Assembly: GCA_039654915.1 (NCBI GenBank)
Contig: CM077597.1
Coordinates: forward strand, 86,120,001-86,184,000
Direction of reading: 5' to 3'
DNA length: 64,000 nucleotides
DNA from: Aquilaria yunnanensis
Lineage: Eukaryota; Streptophyta; Magnoliopsida; Malvales; Thymelaeaceae
How positions within the stretch are numbered: the first letter of the stretch is position 1; each line of letters opens with the position of its first letter. Shown here piece by piece: positions 34,930 through 47,403 of the stretch. The position numbers and the translations under genes are program-made. Below the pieces are notes generated by a model. That model had not been told where the DNA came from, did not search any database, and saw only the letters and a list, made by a program, of their open reading frames with translations.

Positions 34930-37900
34930 TGTAATAACCTTGGAAATTAAGAAAAATAAAATTACCAAATTACCCTAAATAAATAAACAATAATAAGTAA
35001 ATAAAATAAATAAATAAAAATAAATTAATTAACATTTTGTCCTCAAGAGTATTTCTGTACTTTTACCTATCAATTTATAAAATCAATATAAAATTAAGAA
35101 TCTTGATCCTTAGATGATTCCTTTAGTGATTATTAAGTCAAATTCCAAATCGGAAGTTCAAAGTCATTTTTTTTACGCTAGGGACATTTTTGTCATTTAC
35201 AACCGTGCATCGGACGGAAAATCTGGGAGGACCATTCAATTCTTCTCAAAAAAATGAGTCAAGAGAAATTTACCTCACTCAATTCTGAATTCATTTGCTT
35301 AGCTTTCCCAAAATTTAGTCAACGCGTGTGTGGGGTTTAAATCGGGTTCGTGCTACCGCTACATAGGATTATTTTTCTTTTTCTCCCTAACCCTAATTTC
35401 ATTCTTATAAAACACCAGCCGCAAAACACCTACCAGCTTTCAGAGCTGTAAATAAAAAAAAAAAAAGGAATTGCCAATTTAGTTTTCCTAATTAATTACC
35501 CAGCCATCATTACCTTTTTATTATATTATTACTTATTTTTCCCTATGTTTCTATTTGGCGTGGAGCTTAAGTCGCCTCACAAACCTTTTCAACATTTTGG
35601 CTCTTCTCCCCATCAACCGCTGCCTAAGCCATAGAAACAAAATTGGATTTTTCTACAAGAAGATCGTCCACAATTCTTTCACCCCTTTTGCGCCGATTGT
35701 TTGTCTCCACCTAGTGCTCCATCAAACTTGTGTAAGTCATCTCTCCATGCCTTGATTCTTGGTTATTCAAAAAAAAAAAAAAAAGCTAGAACGTTAATTT
35801 AATTCCATATTTTACCTAGATTTATTAGATTGAGGAGAAACCTTATTGGAACACAAAAACGATCCTACACGCACTAGCGATTCTGAATTCATTTGTGTAA
35901 GTCTAAATTATTCAATATCCCCCTTCTAATTTTTTTTTATTTTTTTTCCACACCTAAAGGCCTTATATCTTTGCTGTAAATATTTGGTAGATTATCATTA
36001 ATCCAAGTTTTGGGTTTTTCTACTCGTTTCCGGTGCAATCTTGTCCATACTTGGTTCTAAGCCCCGGTAAGCCACCGTAGCCTCTTTTAAAAATTATCTT
36101 GGTTGCCAATTTCAAATATTACAGCCCTAATAATTCTCTTTTCCTTGCTGTCCATGTTGTTACAAAGGGTTAGAAAATCCTTACTTGAAGGTTTGGTGCT
36201 TTTTTGGACTCCCGGAGCGCTAGAGATTCCGAAAACACATCGGTAATCGAAATAAAAATTTTTTTCCTTCCAAGATCAGTTTTTAAAGCAACTAAATGAG
36301 TATATAACTCAGTGTGTGGCCGCTGTAATTTTTAGGATCAATATCAAGAAGGCTCCCGGCATGATCCCAAATAAACACGAGGCCACCGAAGACACCTTGA
36401 GACCTTTTTTGCTCACTAGGTAAAATTTCGGCTTAGATGCCAAAAACATGAACCTTCCAAGTACCATTTAGGAAATTTCCAATTTTTAGTATATTTTTCT
36501 AATTTTTCTACCTTATTAAAATTTTGTAGGACCGTCCTAGAAAATTGCCTCATTTTGCCGTATTATTTTGTACTAGGTAACGGGGAAGAGCGGGTTAGTT
36601 CTCGTGGGCCCTCTTAGGCCCGAAATAAGCATCAGCCTGAATAATAAATTTTAAGTAAACAATTGGGCTAAACAAAATCTTTAAATGCGTGCGCAACATG
36701 GGTAGGATAATTAATTAGTTTTTCTAGAATTTTATTTTATTTTATTTTAGTTCTCTTCCATTGAGATGTAATTTTGGTTGGTTGGTTGTATGGTTGTAAT
36801 GATGGGATGTATGATGTATGTTTGGCACTAGTATCATACTAGGACCGCTTGTAACAAGAATTAAATTAGAAATATGTTAGGACCGCCTAAATAAACACCG
36901 TTAGTATCATGTTTAGGGCCGGCGAGACAAACACGGCTAGTACCATGTTTAGGGTCGACAAGCTCACTAGCAACATGATGAGATTCGAAGCAACCGTTAG
37001 TGGCATGTTAGCGCCGTAATAAATCATTATAAGCCGATAGATAAAGGATTAGGAGCATAAATGCTAAATGAGCAATTTAGAAAGAATTCACGAGAAATGA
37101 GATGAACATTTATCACAAATACACTTAAAAGATATCATTGATTGTCATGACATCATGTAACACTAAACTAAGATAACACGATAAAAGAAATAGGATGTAC
37201 TAGAATCATGGCATTTTACTAAAAAGAGCTAAAATAAAATGAGCTTCGGTGATGCATCAATTGGTTGTTACATATGATTGATGTTTGTCACACACAAGAT
37301 TGCATTAAGTAAAAGATTTGATGACTAGGGTAAAATACGAGGCATGCAAGGTTGGTGACAATTCATATCTACATGACCTAATAAGCTGTAAATTTAGATG
37401 AGAGGTTCGGAACGGACGATTCAAACCCAAGAGGCATGTTAGGGTGGTGGCGGACCGTCCTTAGTCTTGACCTGATATTCACACAGAGTATGGAGATATG
37501 ATTTATGCGCTGTTAGACTATAGCTGGCGAGGGACCATGTTTATGGCTGGTATCACGAGAGGCTCTACCTCGGCATAGGTATCCCGAGAGGCTCTGGCTT
37601 GGTGGCATCCCTAGTGGCACTGCCTAAGAGTTATCCTGAGAGTGGGTGATGTACACACTCACGACCCTAGGTTCGTCCGACGGCATTTAAGTATTGGATT
37701 AAGTGATCGATCAATAAGATATTTTTTAATCGGTAAAAAGAATTATGCATATGCATGGTAGTTCAAGCATGGTAGTTCAAGCATGCTAGTAGGACTTTGA
37801 TATTGTTGTTATGATGTTGTATAGAATTGTTCTTTAATTAAATTGCTACAACTTAATGTTTATTATTCGTTGTTGTTTGTTACGGGAATATTAGGACCCA

Positions 37901-38340
37901 CGTGATGGGCCTGATACTTCCCTCTCACTGAGCAAGTTGTGCTCACACTTCCTTCTAACATGTTTTTCTTAGGTGGGTATTATGAGGAGACAGAGTACAT
38001 TGAACCATATAATGACGTTCAAGATATGGAGCAGACTAAGTGAGGGTATGCTGTAGCCCCTCAAAAGTAGAACTGGCTGGGACTGGGGTTCAACTTTGTG
38101 TTATTTGATTTCTAAAGAAACATATGGTTTGTTTAAATTGACACATTATGCGCATATTAGTTTTCCTGGGATTGTCACTTAACTACCCTGATTTCATTTA
38201 ATACTCTCATTGTTTGGAAAATAATTTAAATAAAATTTTTTACCTCATATTTCCCAAATTATTTTTAATTAAATGCTTTATGATTCTGGGAATTTATGAT
38301 ATCTTTTAAAATTAAGGTTCATAGAATTGGGGGCATAACA
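34930..38340 (+). repeat. Tekay cluster LTR 1
   Basis: 3411 bp, TGTAATAACC to GGGGGCATAACA. It has two copies of the 36-bp unit near 36890-36960. A TATA-like 'cttataaaacacc' lies at about 35404. A 66-codon open frame at 35555 has a counterpart at 44363 in LTR 2, but the two differ by many replacements and I do not call it a gene. Confidence 0.92.
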
Positions 38341-38343
38341 ATT

Positions 38344-38356
38344 TGGTATTAGAGCC
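38344..38356 (+). other. Primer-binding site (first copy)
   Basis: TGGTATTAGAGCC, complementary to the 3' end of initiator tRNA-Met with one change. A second copy, TGGTATTAGAGCA at 38678-38690, arises from the 334-bp duplication. Confidence 0.85.
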
Positions 38357-38394
38357 AGGTTCGAAGAAGGCAGCGACCTCACTCAGTAAGTATC

Positions 38395-38728
38395 TCAAGA
38401 GTAGAACTGGCTGGGACTGCGGTTCAACTTTATGTTATTGGATTTCTAAAGAAACATATGCTTTGTTTAAATTGACACATTTTGTGCATATTAGTTTTCC
38501 TGGGATTGTCACTTAACTACTCTGATTTCATTTAATACTCTCATTGTTTGGAAAATAATTTAAATAAAATGTTTTACCTCATATTTCTCAAATTATTTTT
38601 AATTAAATGCTTTATAGTTCTGGGAATTTAAGATATCTTTTAAAATTAAGGTTCATAGAATTGGGGGCATAACAATTTGGTATTAGAGCAAGATTCGAGG
38701 AAGGCAGCGACCTCACTCAGTAAGTATG
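38395..38728 (+). repeat. 334-bp tandem duplication of LTR end, PBS and splice donor
   Basis: 38061-38394 and 38395-38728 are collinear copies. Each contains about 280 bp of LTR 3' end, the PBS and 'cgacctcactcagtaagtat'. The junction is at 'tatctcaaga'. The body therefore has two PBS and two GTAAGT donors (38386 and 38720). Confidence 0.92.
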
Positions 38729-38983
38729 CTTCTTGTTTGTTTGCTAAGTTAGAGACCTTGGATAGGTTTCGAAAAGCTTCCATAATTGAGCATAATATAT
38801 TAGCAAGTTTATAAAAAAAAGTTAACAACTTGTCTTTCAATAAAGGGACTCGTAAAATAATATACCAATTAATTTAACATCTAAAATGATATAGGAGTTA
38901 CCTAGAGCCTCACCTAGTTTTATAAGTTAAAAGTTACTTCCAAAGTTGTTTAACTACGTTGGACTAAACCTTTTCCTTTTTAG
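38720..38983 (+). other. Candidate 5' leader intron, body 1
   Basis: Donor ACTCA|GTAAGTATG and acceptor CCTTTTCCTTTTTAG|GTCATGG. 264 bp, ending three bases before the gag ATG. Inferred from consensus and conservation only. Confidence 0.5.
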
Positions 38984-38986
38984 GTC

Positions 38987-40229
38987 ATGGACCCACATGA
39001 GTACCCTGCCTTGTCTCTTGGGCGAGGCCCACAGGATGAGCCGCCAGCTCGTGGTCGAGGACGACCCCCACGAGGTCGAGGTCAGAATGCTCAAGTGCCT
39101 GGACAGGACATGCTAAATCGTGGGGAACAAGCCCAGAATCTTGGTTAGTAGGCCAATGATGATCCATTGCGTCAGACAGTTATTGCCTTAGGCCAGTACT
39201 TTTAGAATTTGAATGAGCGGGAGCAGCAGCCTCATGGCCCAGCCAGATGTCAGCATAGGGCCGACCTACTTGAGCGGTTCAAAAGGCTAACTGGTGAGTA
39301 TACTGGTGGGATTACCCTACCAAAGCTGAGGAGTGGATCAGGGCTTCGGAGAGAACACTTACAGCTTTGAGAATACCATAAGAGAACAAGGTGGACTTAG
39401 CTACCTTTAGCTTGGTTGAGGAGGCCCAGACATGGTGGAAAGCCACTCGACCACGGGTTCCGAGAACTGAGGGTGGATATATCACTTGGGAGACATTCGT
39501 GCATACTTTCTATGGTCAATACTTCTCTGAGGCCATGAGGGACAGAAAAGAGCTAGAGTTTCTTGCACTGGTATAGGTAAGCATGACAGTAGATCAGTAC
39601 ACAGCTAGATTTAATGCCTTGGCCCGCTATGCTGAGCACATTGTGGCACATGAACCAAGGAAAATCAAGAGGTATGTTAAATGGTTTGTGTGACGAGCTG
39701 GCAGATAGGCTAATTATGCAAGAGATTGATACCTTTGAAAAGGCAGTATCCTTAGCTCAACAGGGTGAAGCAAGGATGCGAGATAAGCAACTATCTAGAC
39801 CGTTTGACACGAGTTGGAGTTGTATGCCATCATGACCTACACATGCAGGCAGTTCCTGTCCTATACCACGACCGATGCCTACCCAGGGGCGAGGACATTT
39901 TGGCAGAGGTCAGCTAATCGATAGGAGAGCTACCAGACTACAGCTTATTGGGACAGGAGGGCCGACAGTGCGACCGGTTTTTCAGGGCCAGGGAGGGCCT
40001 AGATGTCAGACTTGTCATCTCTTTCGCCCAATTGGAGGGTGGTGTATAACCTGTTTCTATTGCCAGAAGATGGGGTATCTATCCAGGCAATGTCCTAGGA
40101 GGGATGCTCCACTAGCAGACGTTCCACCAGCAGCACCGGCAGGACCACCAACTAAGAAACCTCGTGTGGCAGGACGTGTTTACGCAGTGACAACCGAGGA
40201 GGCAGAGGATGCTCCAGGTATGCTGCAAG
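38987..40229 (+). pseudogene. Tekay gag, body 1 (broken)
   Basis: Starts MDPHEYPALSLG. The Retrotrans_gag core is readable in pieces: DLATFSLVEEAQTWWKAT (39391 on), YITWETFVHTFYGQYFSEAM, FLAL, then a TAG where body 2 has CAG, then FNALARYAEHIVAHEPRK, GLCDELADRLIMQEID and FEKAVSLAQ. A TAG replaces CAG in QYF.NLNEREQ (39208), a TAG replaces the Gln after FLALV, and frameshifts occur near 39315 and 39676. The zinc knuckle reads CFYCQKMGYLSRQC: the His of CCHC is Tyr. If the 94-bp interval is not spliced, Gag ends at GTLLFIAFNYSL and TAA (40265-40267). Confidence 0.88.
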
Positions 40230-40323
40230 GTACGCTGTTATTTATAGCTTTTAATTATAGCCTTTAATTTCAAGTTCATGGTAGTGGCATGCTTAAGTTA
40301 GTGATTGTTTGAATTGATCGTAG
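40230..40323 (+). other. Candidate gag/pol intron, body 1
   Basis: Donor CAAG|GTACGC, acceptor GATCGTAG|GTACTC, 94 bp (not a multiple of 3). Retention gives the stop after FNYSL; removal restores the gag-to-protease frame. Confidence 0.5.
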
Positions 40324-40810
40324 GTACTCTTTCTATTTCTGGTTCCCTACTAGAGTTCTTATAGACTCAGGGTCCACACATTCTTTCATATCTCCTAGAC
40401 TAGCAAATCAGTTAGGCATGCCTGTTAAAGAGCTTCCTTTCATACTAGTGGTTTCTACACCATTAGACACTAGTATGAGTTCTGCTTGTGTACTTCAATC
40501 TTCCTTGATTTTTTTCGGAGGACGCGATTTAGACTTTGACCTCTTTGTGCTTGGGATATCTGAATTTGATTGTATTTTGGGCATGGATTGGCTACATCAC
40601 CACCATGCTAAAGTGGATTGCTATTAGAAGCTAGTTAACTTCTCCTTGCTTGATGGGTCAGAAGTGCAATTTGTTGGGGATAAAAAGAGATTCACTCCAA
40701 TCTTAATTTCTAGCTTACAAGCTAATAGATATCTCCGTCAAGGTGGTGTTGGCTATTTGGCTTATGTGTAGACAGAGTCAGAGAAGCCTGAATCAGTAGC
40801 TGGTATTCCC
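40324..40810 (+). pseudogene. Tekay protease, body 1
   Basis: Reads GTLSIS, then a one-base deletion before the VLIDSGSTHSF phrase. The active-site triad DSG itself is intact. FILVVSTPLDTSMSSACVLQ and DLFVLGISEFDCILGMDWLH follow. TAG replaces CAG after HHHAKVDCY (40625), and another TAG lies in LAYV.TESEKP. Both changes recur in body 2, and the second also occurs in the 9141-20903 element. Confidence 0.87.
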
Positions 40811-40813
40811 ATT

Positions 40814-42165
40814 GTGGAAGAATTTCCAGAAGTGTTTCCAGAGGAGTTACCTGGAATGCCACCTAGCCGGGATGTTGACTTCACCATTGATTTATTGCCA
40901 GGAACAACTCCTATCTCTCAAGCACCTTATCGAGTGGCTCCCTCAGAAATGGTAGAACTAAAAAGTCAATTACAGAAGCTTCTTGAAAAGGGGTTCATAC
41001 ATCCAAGTACCTCACCTTGGGGTGCTCCTGTTTTATTCGTGAAGAAGAAGAATGGCAGCTTGAGGATGTGGATTGATTTTCGACAACTGAATTTGGTGTC
41101 GATAAAGAATAGGTACCCTTTGCCACGGATTGATGACCTGTTTGATCAGCTGAGGGGATCATTAGTGTTTTCCAAGATCGATTTGAGGTCTGGGTACTAT
41201 CAACTGAAAATCAAAGAGGGAGATGTGTCAAAGACAGCATTCAAGACTCGTTATGGGCATTATGAGTTTTTAGTGATGCCCTTCAAGTTAACGAATGCAC
41301 CCGCAGCTTTCATGGGCCTAATGAATAGGGTTTTCCAACCACACCTAGATCAGTTTGTCATCATTTTCATAGAAGATATTCTGATTTACTCACCAGATAC
41401 TGAAAGCCATAGAGAACATTTGAGGATTACACTTCAAATGTTGAAGGAGCATAAGCTGTATGCAAAGCTGAGCAAGTGCAAGTTTAGGTTGAACAGTGTC
41501 ACCTTTTTAGGCCATGTGGTAACTAAGGAAGGAATTTCAGTGGATCCTAGTAAGGTTGAAGCTGTGGTGAACTGGCAACAATCGAAGACTGTGTTTGAGA
41601 TTCGAAGTTTCTTGGGCTTGGCTGGGTATTATAGACGTTTTATAGAAGGTTATTCAAAGTTGGCACACCCTTTGACCCAACTGACTAAGAAGGATCAACC
41701 ATTCCAGTGGACTGAGCAGTGCAAAAATAATTTTCAGGAGTTGAAGAAGCGGTTAGTCTCTGCACCTTTTTTTACTCTTTCTAATGGGCGGAGTCATTTT
41801 GCAGTTTATACAGATGCATGACATCAGGGGCTTGGCTGTGTATTGATGCAGGCGGCAAAGGTGATTGCTTATGGGTCTAGGCAGTTGAAGCCTTATAAAC
41901 TTAATTACCCAACTCATGATTTGGAGTTGGTAGCTGTCATACATGCGTTAAAGCTTTGGAGACATTATTTATATGGAGAAGAGTTGGAGGTCTTCACTGA
42001 TCACAAAAGCCTACAGTATTTATTGTCACAAAGGGAACTCAATAATCGACAGCGTTGTTGGGTTGAATATCTCTCCGATTATAATTGCACTATTCAGTAT
42101 CACCCAGATAAAACCAACCTAGTGGCTGATGCTTTGAGTAGAAAAATGAATGCTAAATTGAATGC
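40814..42165 (+). pseudogene. Tekay reverse transcriptase-RNase H, body 1
   Basis: A 335-codon open stretch (40814-41821) covers the whole [75 protein letters not shown]. The active site reads FIED where the family has FIDD, so the first catalytic Asp is Glu. The G of MPFGL is Lys. The frame stops at TGA in YTDA.HQGLG (41819), where the minus-strand copy has Arg. RNase H resumes in the same or adjacent frame (41843-42165) with [24 protein letters not shown] and [10 protein letters not shown]. Confidence 0.92.
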
Positions 42166-42169
42166 TATG

Positions 42170-43400
42170 GTAGTTTCTGAATGGAAACTAGTAGAGGAGT
42201 TTAGTCATATGAGCATAGGTGTTCAAGTGAAGGGACCCCAGGTTCTTATGGCCAGTTTGCATATGGAGCCTACACTTGTGGCAAAGGTCAAGGAGGGGCC
42301 TAAAGGGGATCCACAATGCTGAGAATGGTCAGTTCTAGGTAAAAAATGATTCAGTGTGGATGTGGATGGTACCCTAAAGTTTCAAAATAGAATTGTTGTT
42401 CCCTAAGGTAGTGAGGTGAAGTATGATGTTTTATCGGCGGCACATGCATCTCGGTTGACCATCCACCCTGGGGGCACCAAGATGTACCATGATTTGAAGA
42501 AAAGATTTTGGTGCAGTGGCATGAAGAAGGATATTGCAGAGTTTGTATCTAGATGTCTGACTTGTCAGAAGGTCAAAGTAGAACACCAGAGACCTGGAGG
42601 ACTTCTACAGCCATTAGAGATTCCTCAATGGAAGTGGGATGACATTGCAATGGATTTCATAGTCGGGCTACCTGCCACTTGTCGTAGACATGATGCAATA
42701 TGGGTTATAGTTGATCGGTTAACCAAGTCAGCCACTTTTTGGCAATCCAAAAGACTTGGCCTGTAGCTAGATTACCTGAATTATACGTATTTGAGATAGT
42801 TCGTCTTCATGGAGCACCGAGAAGCATTGTTTCTAATAAGGATCCATGATTCACATCATAGTTTTGGCAAGCTTTACAAGAACAGTTGGGCACTATGACA
42901 TTAATGAGCACCGCTTATCATCCATAGACAGATGGGCAGTCGGAGAGGACTATATAAACTATTGAGGATATGCTCAGAGCTTGTGCACTAGATTACAAGA
43001 ACTCTTGGGATAATGACCTGCCGCAAGTGGAGTTTGCTTATAATAATTACTATCACTCCAGCATTCAGATGGCCCCATATGAGGCTTTGTATGGACGTAG
43101 TTGTCGTACTCCGGTGTGTTGGGAAGAAGTGGGTGACAGGCCTTTATTAGGACCAGATTTGGTACAACAAACTTCAGATAAGGTCAAAATAATCAAACAA
43201 TGATTGGTAGCAGCTCAAGATAGGCAGCGGAGTTATGCAAACCAGAGGCCTCGTCCCTTGGAGTTTTCTGTTGGTGATCATGTGTTCCTAAAGGTGTCAC
43301 CGACCAAGGGAGTTCAACGCTTTGGAGTGAGAGGAAAGTTAGCCCCACGCTTTGTTGGACCTTTTGAAGTTTTAGAACGGGTTGGAGAGGTGGCTTATAG
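42170..43400 (+). pseudogene. Tekay integrase, body 1
   Basis: HHCC finger complete (IHPGG, MYHDL, SRCLTCQ), then the core with Asp in MDFIVGLP. A one-base deletion in KSA.F shifts the frame at about 42733. The second catalytic position reads SIVSNKDP, Asp to Asn. The third region reads [11 protein letters not shown] with CAG-to-TAG just before [26 protein letters not shown] and [14 protein letters not shown] follow. Further stops: VVP.GSE (42404), TGA after VKIIKQ (43201). This integrase could not be catalytic even if read through. Confidence 0.9.
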
Positions 43401-43683
43401 AGTAGCTTTACCACCTAACTTGGCTAGAATTCATAACGTGTTCCATGTGAGTAATATTCGAAAGTATCAGCCAGATCCAGCACATGTTATTCCATGGGAG
43501 CTGTTGCAGTTGCGCGAGGATTTGACTTACGTCAAGTAGCCTTTGGCCATTGTGGATCGTAGAGAAAAGGTTCTGTGCAACAAGGTCATTCAACTAGTAA
43601 AGGTCATATAGAATAATCATGGAGAGCAAGAAGCAATCTGGGAAGTTGAGGATGAGCTTCGAAAGAAGTATCCACAGCTTTAA
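43401..43683 (+). pseudogene. Tekay chromodomain, body 1
   Basis: Integrase C-terminus LARIHNVFHVSNIRKY, LTYVK then TAG where body 2 has GAG (Glu), PLAIVDRREKVL, KVIQLVKVI then TAG in place of TGG (Trp), NNHGEQEAIWEVEDELRK and the terminal TAA. The lost Trp is one of the conserved aromatic positions of the chromodomain. Confidence 0.88.
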
Positions 43684-43725
43684 GGTACATCTCAACACCC
43701 TCTTTCAATTTTGGGGACAAATTTC

Positions 43726-43742
43726 TTTTAAGGGGAGGATGT
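43726..43742 (+). other. Polypurine tract, body 1
   Basis: 'ttttaaggggaggatgt' directly before the middle LTR. Confidence 0.85.
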
Positions 43743-46700
43743 TGTAATAGCCCCGGAAATTAAGTAAAATAAAATTACCAAATTACCCTAAATAAAAAAA
43801 TAAATAAATAAATAAAACAAATAAATAAAAATAAATTAATTAACATTTTTTCCTCAAGGGTATTTTTGTAATTTTACGTATCAATTTAGAAAATCAATAT
43901 AAAATTAAAAATCTTGATCCTTAGATGATTCCTTTAGTGGTTATTAAGTCAAATTCCAAATCCGAAACTCAAAGTCATTTTCTTTACGCTAGGGGCATTT
44001 TTTTCATTTACAACTGAGCATCGGATGGAAAATCTGGGAGCACCATTGGATTCTTCTAAAAAAAATGAGTCAAGAGAAATTTACCTCACTCAATTCTGAA
44101 TTCATTTGCTTAGCTTTCCCAAAATTTAGCCGACGCGTGTGTGGGGTTTAAACCAGGTTTGTGCTACCGCTACAGAGGATTATTTTTGTTTTTCTCCCTA
44201 AGCCTAATTTCATTCTTATAAAACACTAGCCGTAAAACACCTACTTGCTTTTAGTGTTGTAAATAAAAAAAAAAGGAATTGCCAATTTAGTTTTCCTAAT
44301 TAATTACCCGACCATCATTACCTTTTTATTATATTATTACTTATTTTGCCCTACGTTTCTATTTGGCGTGGGGCCTAATTCCCCTCACAGACCTTTTCAA
44401 AATTTCGGCTCTTCTCCCCATCAACTGCCACCTAAGCCATAGGAATAAAATTGGATTTTTCTGCAAGAAGATCGTCCACAATTCTTTCATCCCTTTTGCG
44501 CCAATTGTTTGTCTCTACCTAGTGCTCTATCAAACTTGTGTAAGTCATCTCTGCATGCTTTGATTCTTGGTTATTAAAAAAAAAAATTAAAAATGTTAAT
44601 TTAATTCCATATTTTACCTAGATTTATTAGATTGAGGAGAAACCCTATTGGAACACAAAAACGATCCTACACGCACCAGCAATTCCGAATTCATTTGTGT
44701 AAGTCTAAATTATTCTATATCCCTCTTTTAATTTTTTTCATTTTTTTTCCACACCTAAAGGCCTTATATCTTTGCTGTAAATATTTGGTAGATTATCATT
44801 AATCCAAGTTTTTGGGTTTTTCCACTCGTTTCCGGTGCAATCTTGTCCATACTTGGTTCTAATCCCCGGTAAGCCACCGTAGCCTCTTTTAAAAATTATC
44901 TTGGCTGCCAATTTTGAATATTAAAGCCCTAATAATTATCTTTTCCTTGCTGTCCATGTTGTTACAAAGGGTTAGAAAATCCTTACTTGAAGGTTTGGTG
45001 CTTCTTTGGACTCCCGGAGCGCCAGAGATCCCGAAAACACATCGGTAACCGAAATAAAAATTTTTTTCCTTCCAAGATCAGTTTTTAAAGCTACTAAATG
45101 AGTATACAACTCAGTTTGTGGCCACTGTAATTTTTAGGATAAATATCAAGAAGGCTTCTGGCATGATCCTGAATAAGCATGAGGCCATCGAAGGCACCTC
45201 GAGACTCTTTTTGCTCACTAGATAAAATTTCAGCCTAGATACAAAAAACATGAACCTTCCAAGTACCATTTAGGAAATTTCCAACTTTTAGTATATTTTT
45301 CTAATTTTTCTACCTTATTAAAATTTTGTAGGACCGTCCTAGGAAATCGCCTCGTTTCGTCGTATTATTTCATATTAGGTAAGGTGGAAGAGCGGGTTAG
45401 TTCTCGTGAGCCCTCTTAGGCCCAAAATAAGCATCAACCCAAATAATAAATTTTAAGTAAATAATTGGGCTAAAAAATATCTTTAAATACGTGGGCAACA
45501 TGGGTAGGGTAATTAATTAGTTTTTCTAGAATTTTATTTTATTTTATTTTAGTTCTCTTCCATTGAGATGTAATTTTGGTTGCTTGGTTGTATGGTTGTA
45601 ATGATGGGATGTATGATGTATGTTTGGCATTAGTATCAAACTAGGACCGCTTGTAACAAGAATTAAATTAGAAATATGTTGGGACTGCCTAAATAAACAC
45701 CGCTAGTACCATGTTTAGGGCCGACAAACTCACTAGCAACATGATGAGATTGGAAGCAATCGTTAGTGGCATGTGAGGGCCGTAATAATTATTATAAGCC
45801 GATAGATAAAGGATTAGGAGTGTAAATGCTAAATGACCAATTTAGAAAGAATTCATGAGAAATGAGATGAACATTTATCACAAATAAACTTAAAAGATAT
45901 CATTGATTGTCATGACATTATGTAACACTAAACTAAGATAACATGATAAAAGAAATAGGATGTACTAGAATCATGGCATTTTACTAAAAAGAGCTAAAAT
46001 AAAATGAGCTACAGTCATGCATCAATTGGTTGTTGCATATGATTGATGTTTGTCATACACAAGATTGCATTAAGCAAAAGATTTGAAAAGTAGGATAAAA
46101 TACGAGGCATGCAAGGTTGGTGACAAACCATATCTACATGACCTAACAAGCCATAAATTTAGATGAGAGGTTCGGAATGGACGATTCGAACCTGAGAGGC
46201 ATGTTAGGGTGGTGGCAAACTATCCTTAGTCATGACCCGATACTAACATAGAGTATGGAGATCTGATTTGTGCACTGTCAGACCATAGCTGGCGAGGGAC
46301 CATGCTTATGGCTGGTATTACGAGAGGCTCTACCTCGGCGTAGGTATCCCTAGAGGCTTTGGCTTGGTGGCATCCCTAGTGGCACGGCCTAAGAGTTATC
46401 TCGAGAGTGGGTGATGTACACACTCACCACTCTATGTTCGTCCGACGGCATTTAAGTATTAGATTAAGTGATCGATCAATAAAATATCATTTAACCAGTG
46501 AAAAGAATTTTCCATATGCATGGAAGTTCAAGCATGCTAAGAGGACTTTGACATTGTTATTATGATGTTGTATAGAATTGTTCTTTAATTAAATTCCTAC
46601 AACTTAAATTTTGTTATTCGTTGTTGTTTGTTACGGGTATATTAGGACCCACGTGATGGGCTTGATACTTCCTTCTTACTGAGCAAGTTGTGCTCACACT

Positions 46701-47091
46701 TCCTTCTAACATGTTTTTCTTAGGTGAGTACTATGAGGAGACAGAGTACACTGAACCATATAATGAGGTTCAAGATGTGGAGCAGACAGAGTGAGGGTAC
46801 TCTGTAGCCCTTCGAAAGTAGAACTAGCTGGGACTGGGTTTCAACTTTGTGTTATTTGATTTCTAAAGAAACATATGGTTTGTTTAAATTGACACATTAT
46901 GTGCATATTAGTTTTCCTGGGATTGTCACTTAACTACTCTGATTTCATTTATTACTCTCATTGTTTGGAAAATAATTTAAATAAAATATTTTACCTCATA
47001 TTTCCCAAATTATTTTTAATTAAATGCTTTATAATTCTGGGAATTTAAGATATCTTTTAAAATTAAGGTTTATAGAATTGGGGGCGTAACA
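43743..47091 (+). repeat. Tekay cluster LTR 2 (shared, middle)
   Basis: 3349 bp, TGTAATAGCCCC to GGGGGCGTAACA. It is at once the 3' LTR of body 1 and the 5' LTR of body 2. It has one copy of the 36-bp unit near 45700, while LTR 1 and LTR 3 have two. Confidence 0.93.
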
Positions 47092-47094
47092 GTT

Positions 47095-47107
47095 TGGTAT
47101 CAAAGCC
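47095..47107 (+). other. Primer-binding site, body 2
   Basis: TGGTATCAAAGCC, one change from the initiator tRNA-Met complement, three bases after the LTR. Confidence 0.85.
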
Positions 47108-47136
47108 AAATTTAAGGAAGGCAGCGACCTCACTCA

Positions 47137-47400
47137 GTAAGTATGCTTCATGTTTGTTTACTAAGTTAGAAACCTTGGATAGGTTTCGAAAAGCTTCCAT
47201 AATTGAGCACAATATATTAGCAAGTTTATAAACAAAAGTTAACAACTTGGCTTTCAATAAAGGGACTCGTAAAATAATATACCAATTAATTTAACGTCTA
47301 AAATGATATAGGAATTACCTAGAGCCTCACCTAGTGTTATAAGTTAAAAGTTACTTCCAAAGTTGTTTAACTACGTTGGACTAAACCATTTCCTTTTGAG
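47137..47400 (+). other. Candidate 5' leader intron, body 2
   Basis: Donor ACTCA|GTAAGTATG, acceptor CATTTCCTTTTGAG|GTCATGG. 264 bp. The acceptor keeps AG although the preceding T changed to G. Confidence 0.45.
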
Positions 47401-47403
47401 GTC

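Noticed and set aside
35555..35755. 66-codon frame inside Tekay LTR 1, with a counterpart at 44363
   Set aside because: Lies fully in the LTR, differs by many replacements between copies, and is absent or shifted in the other LTRs. No domain.
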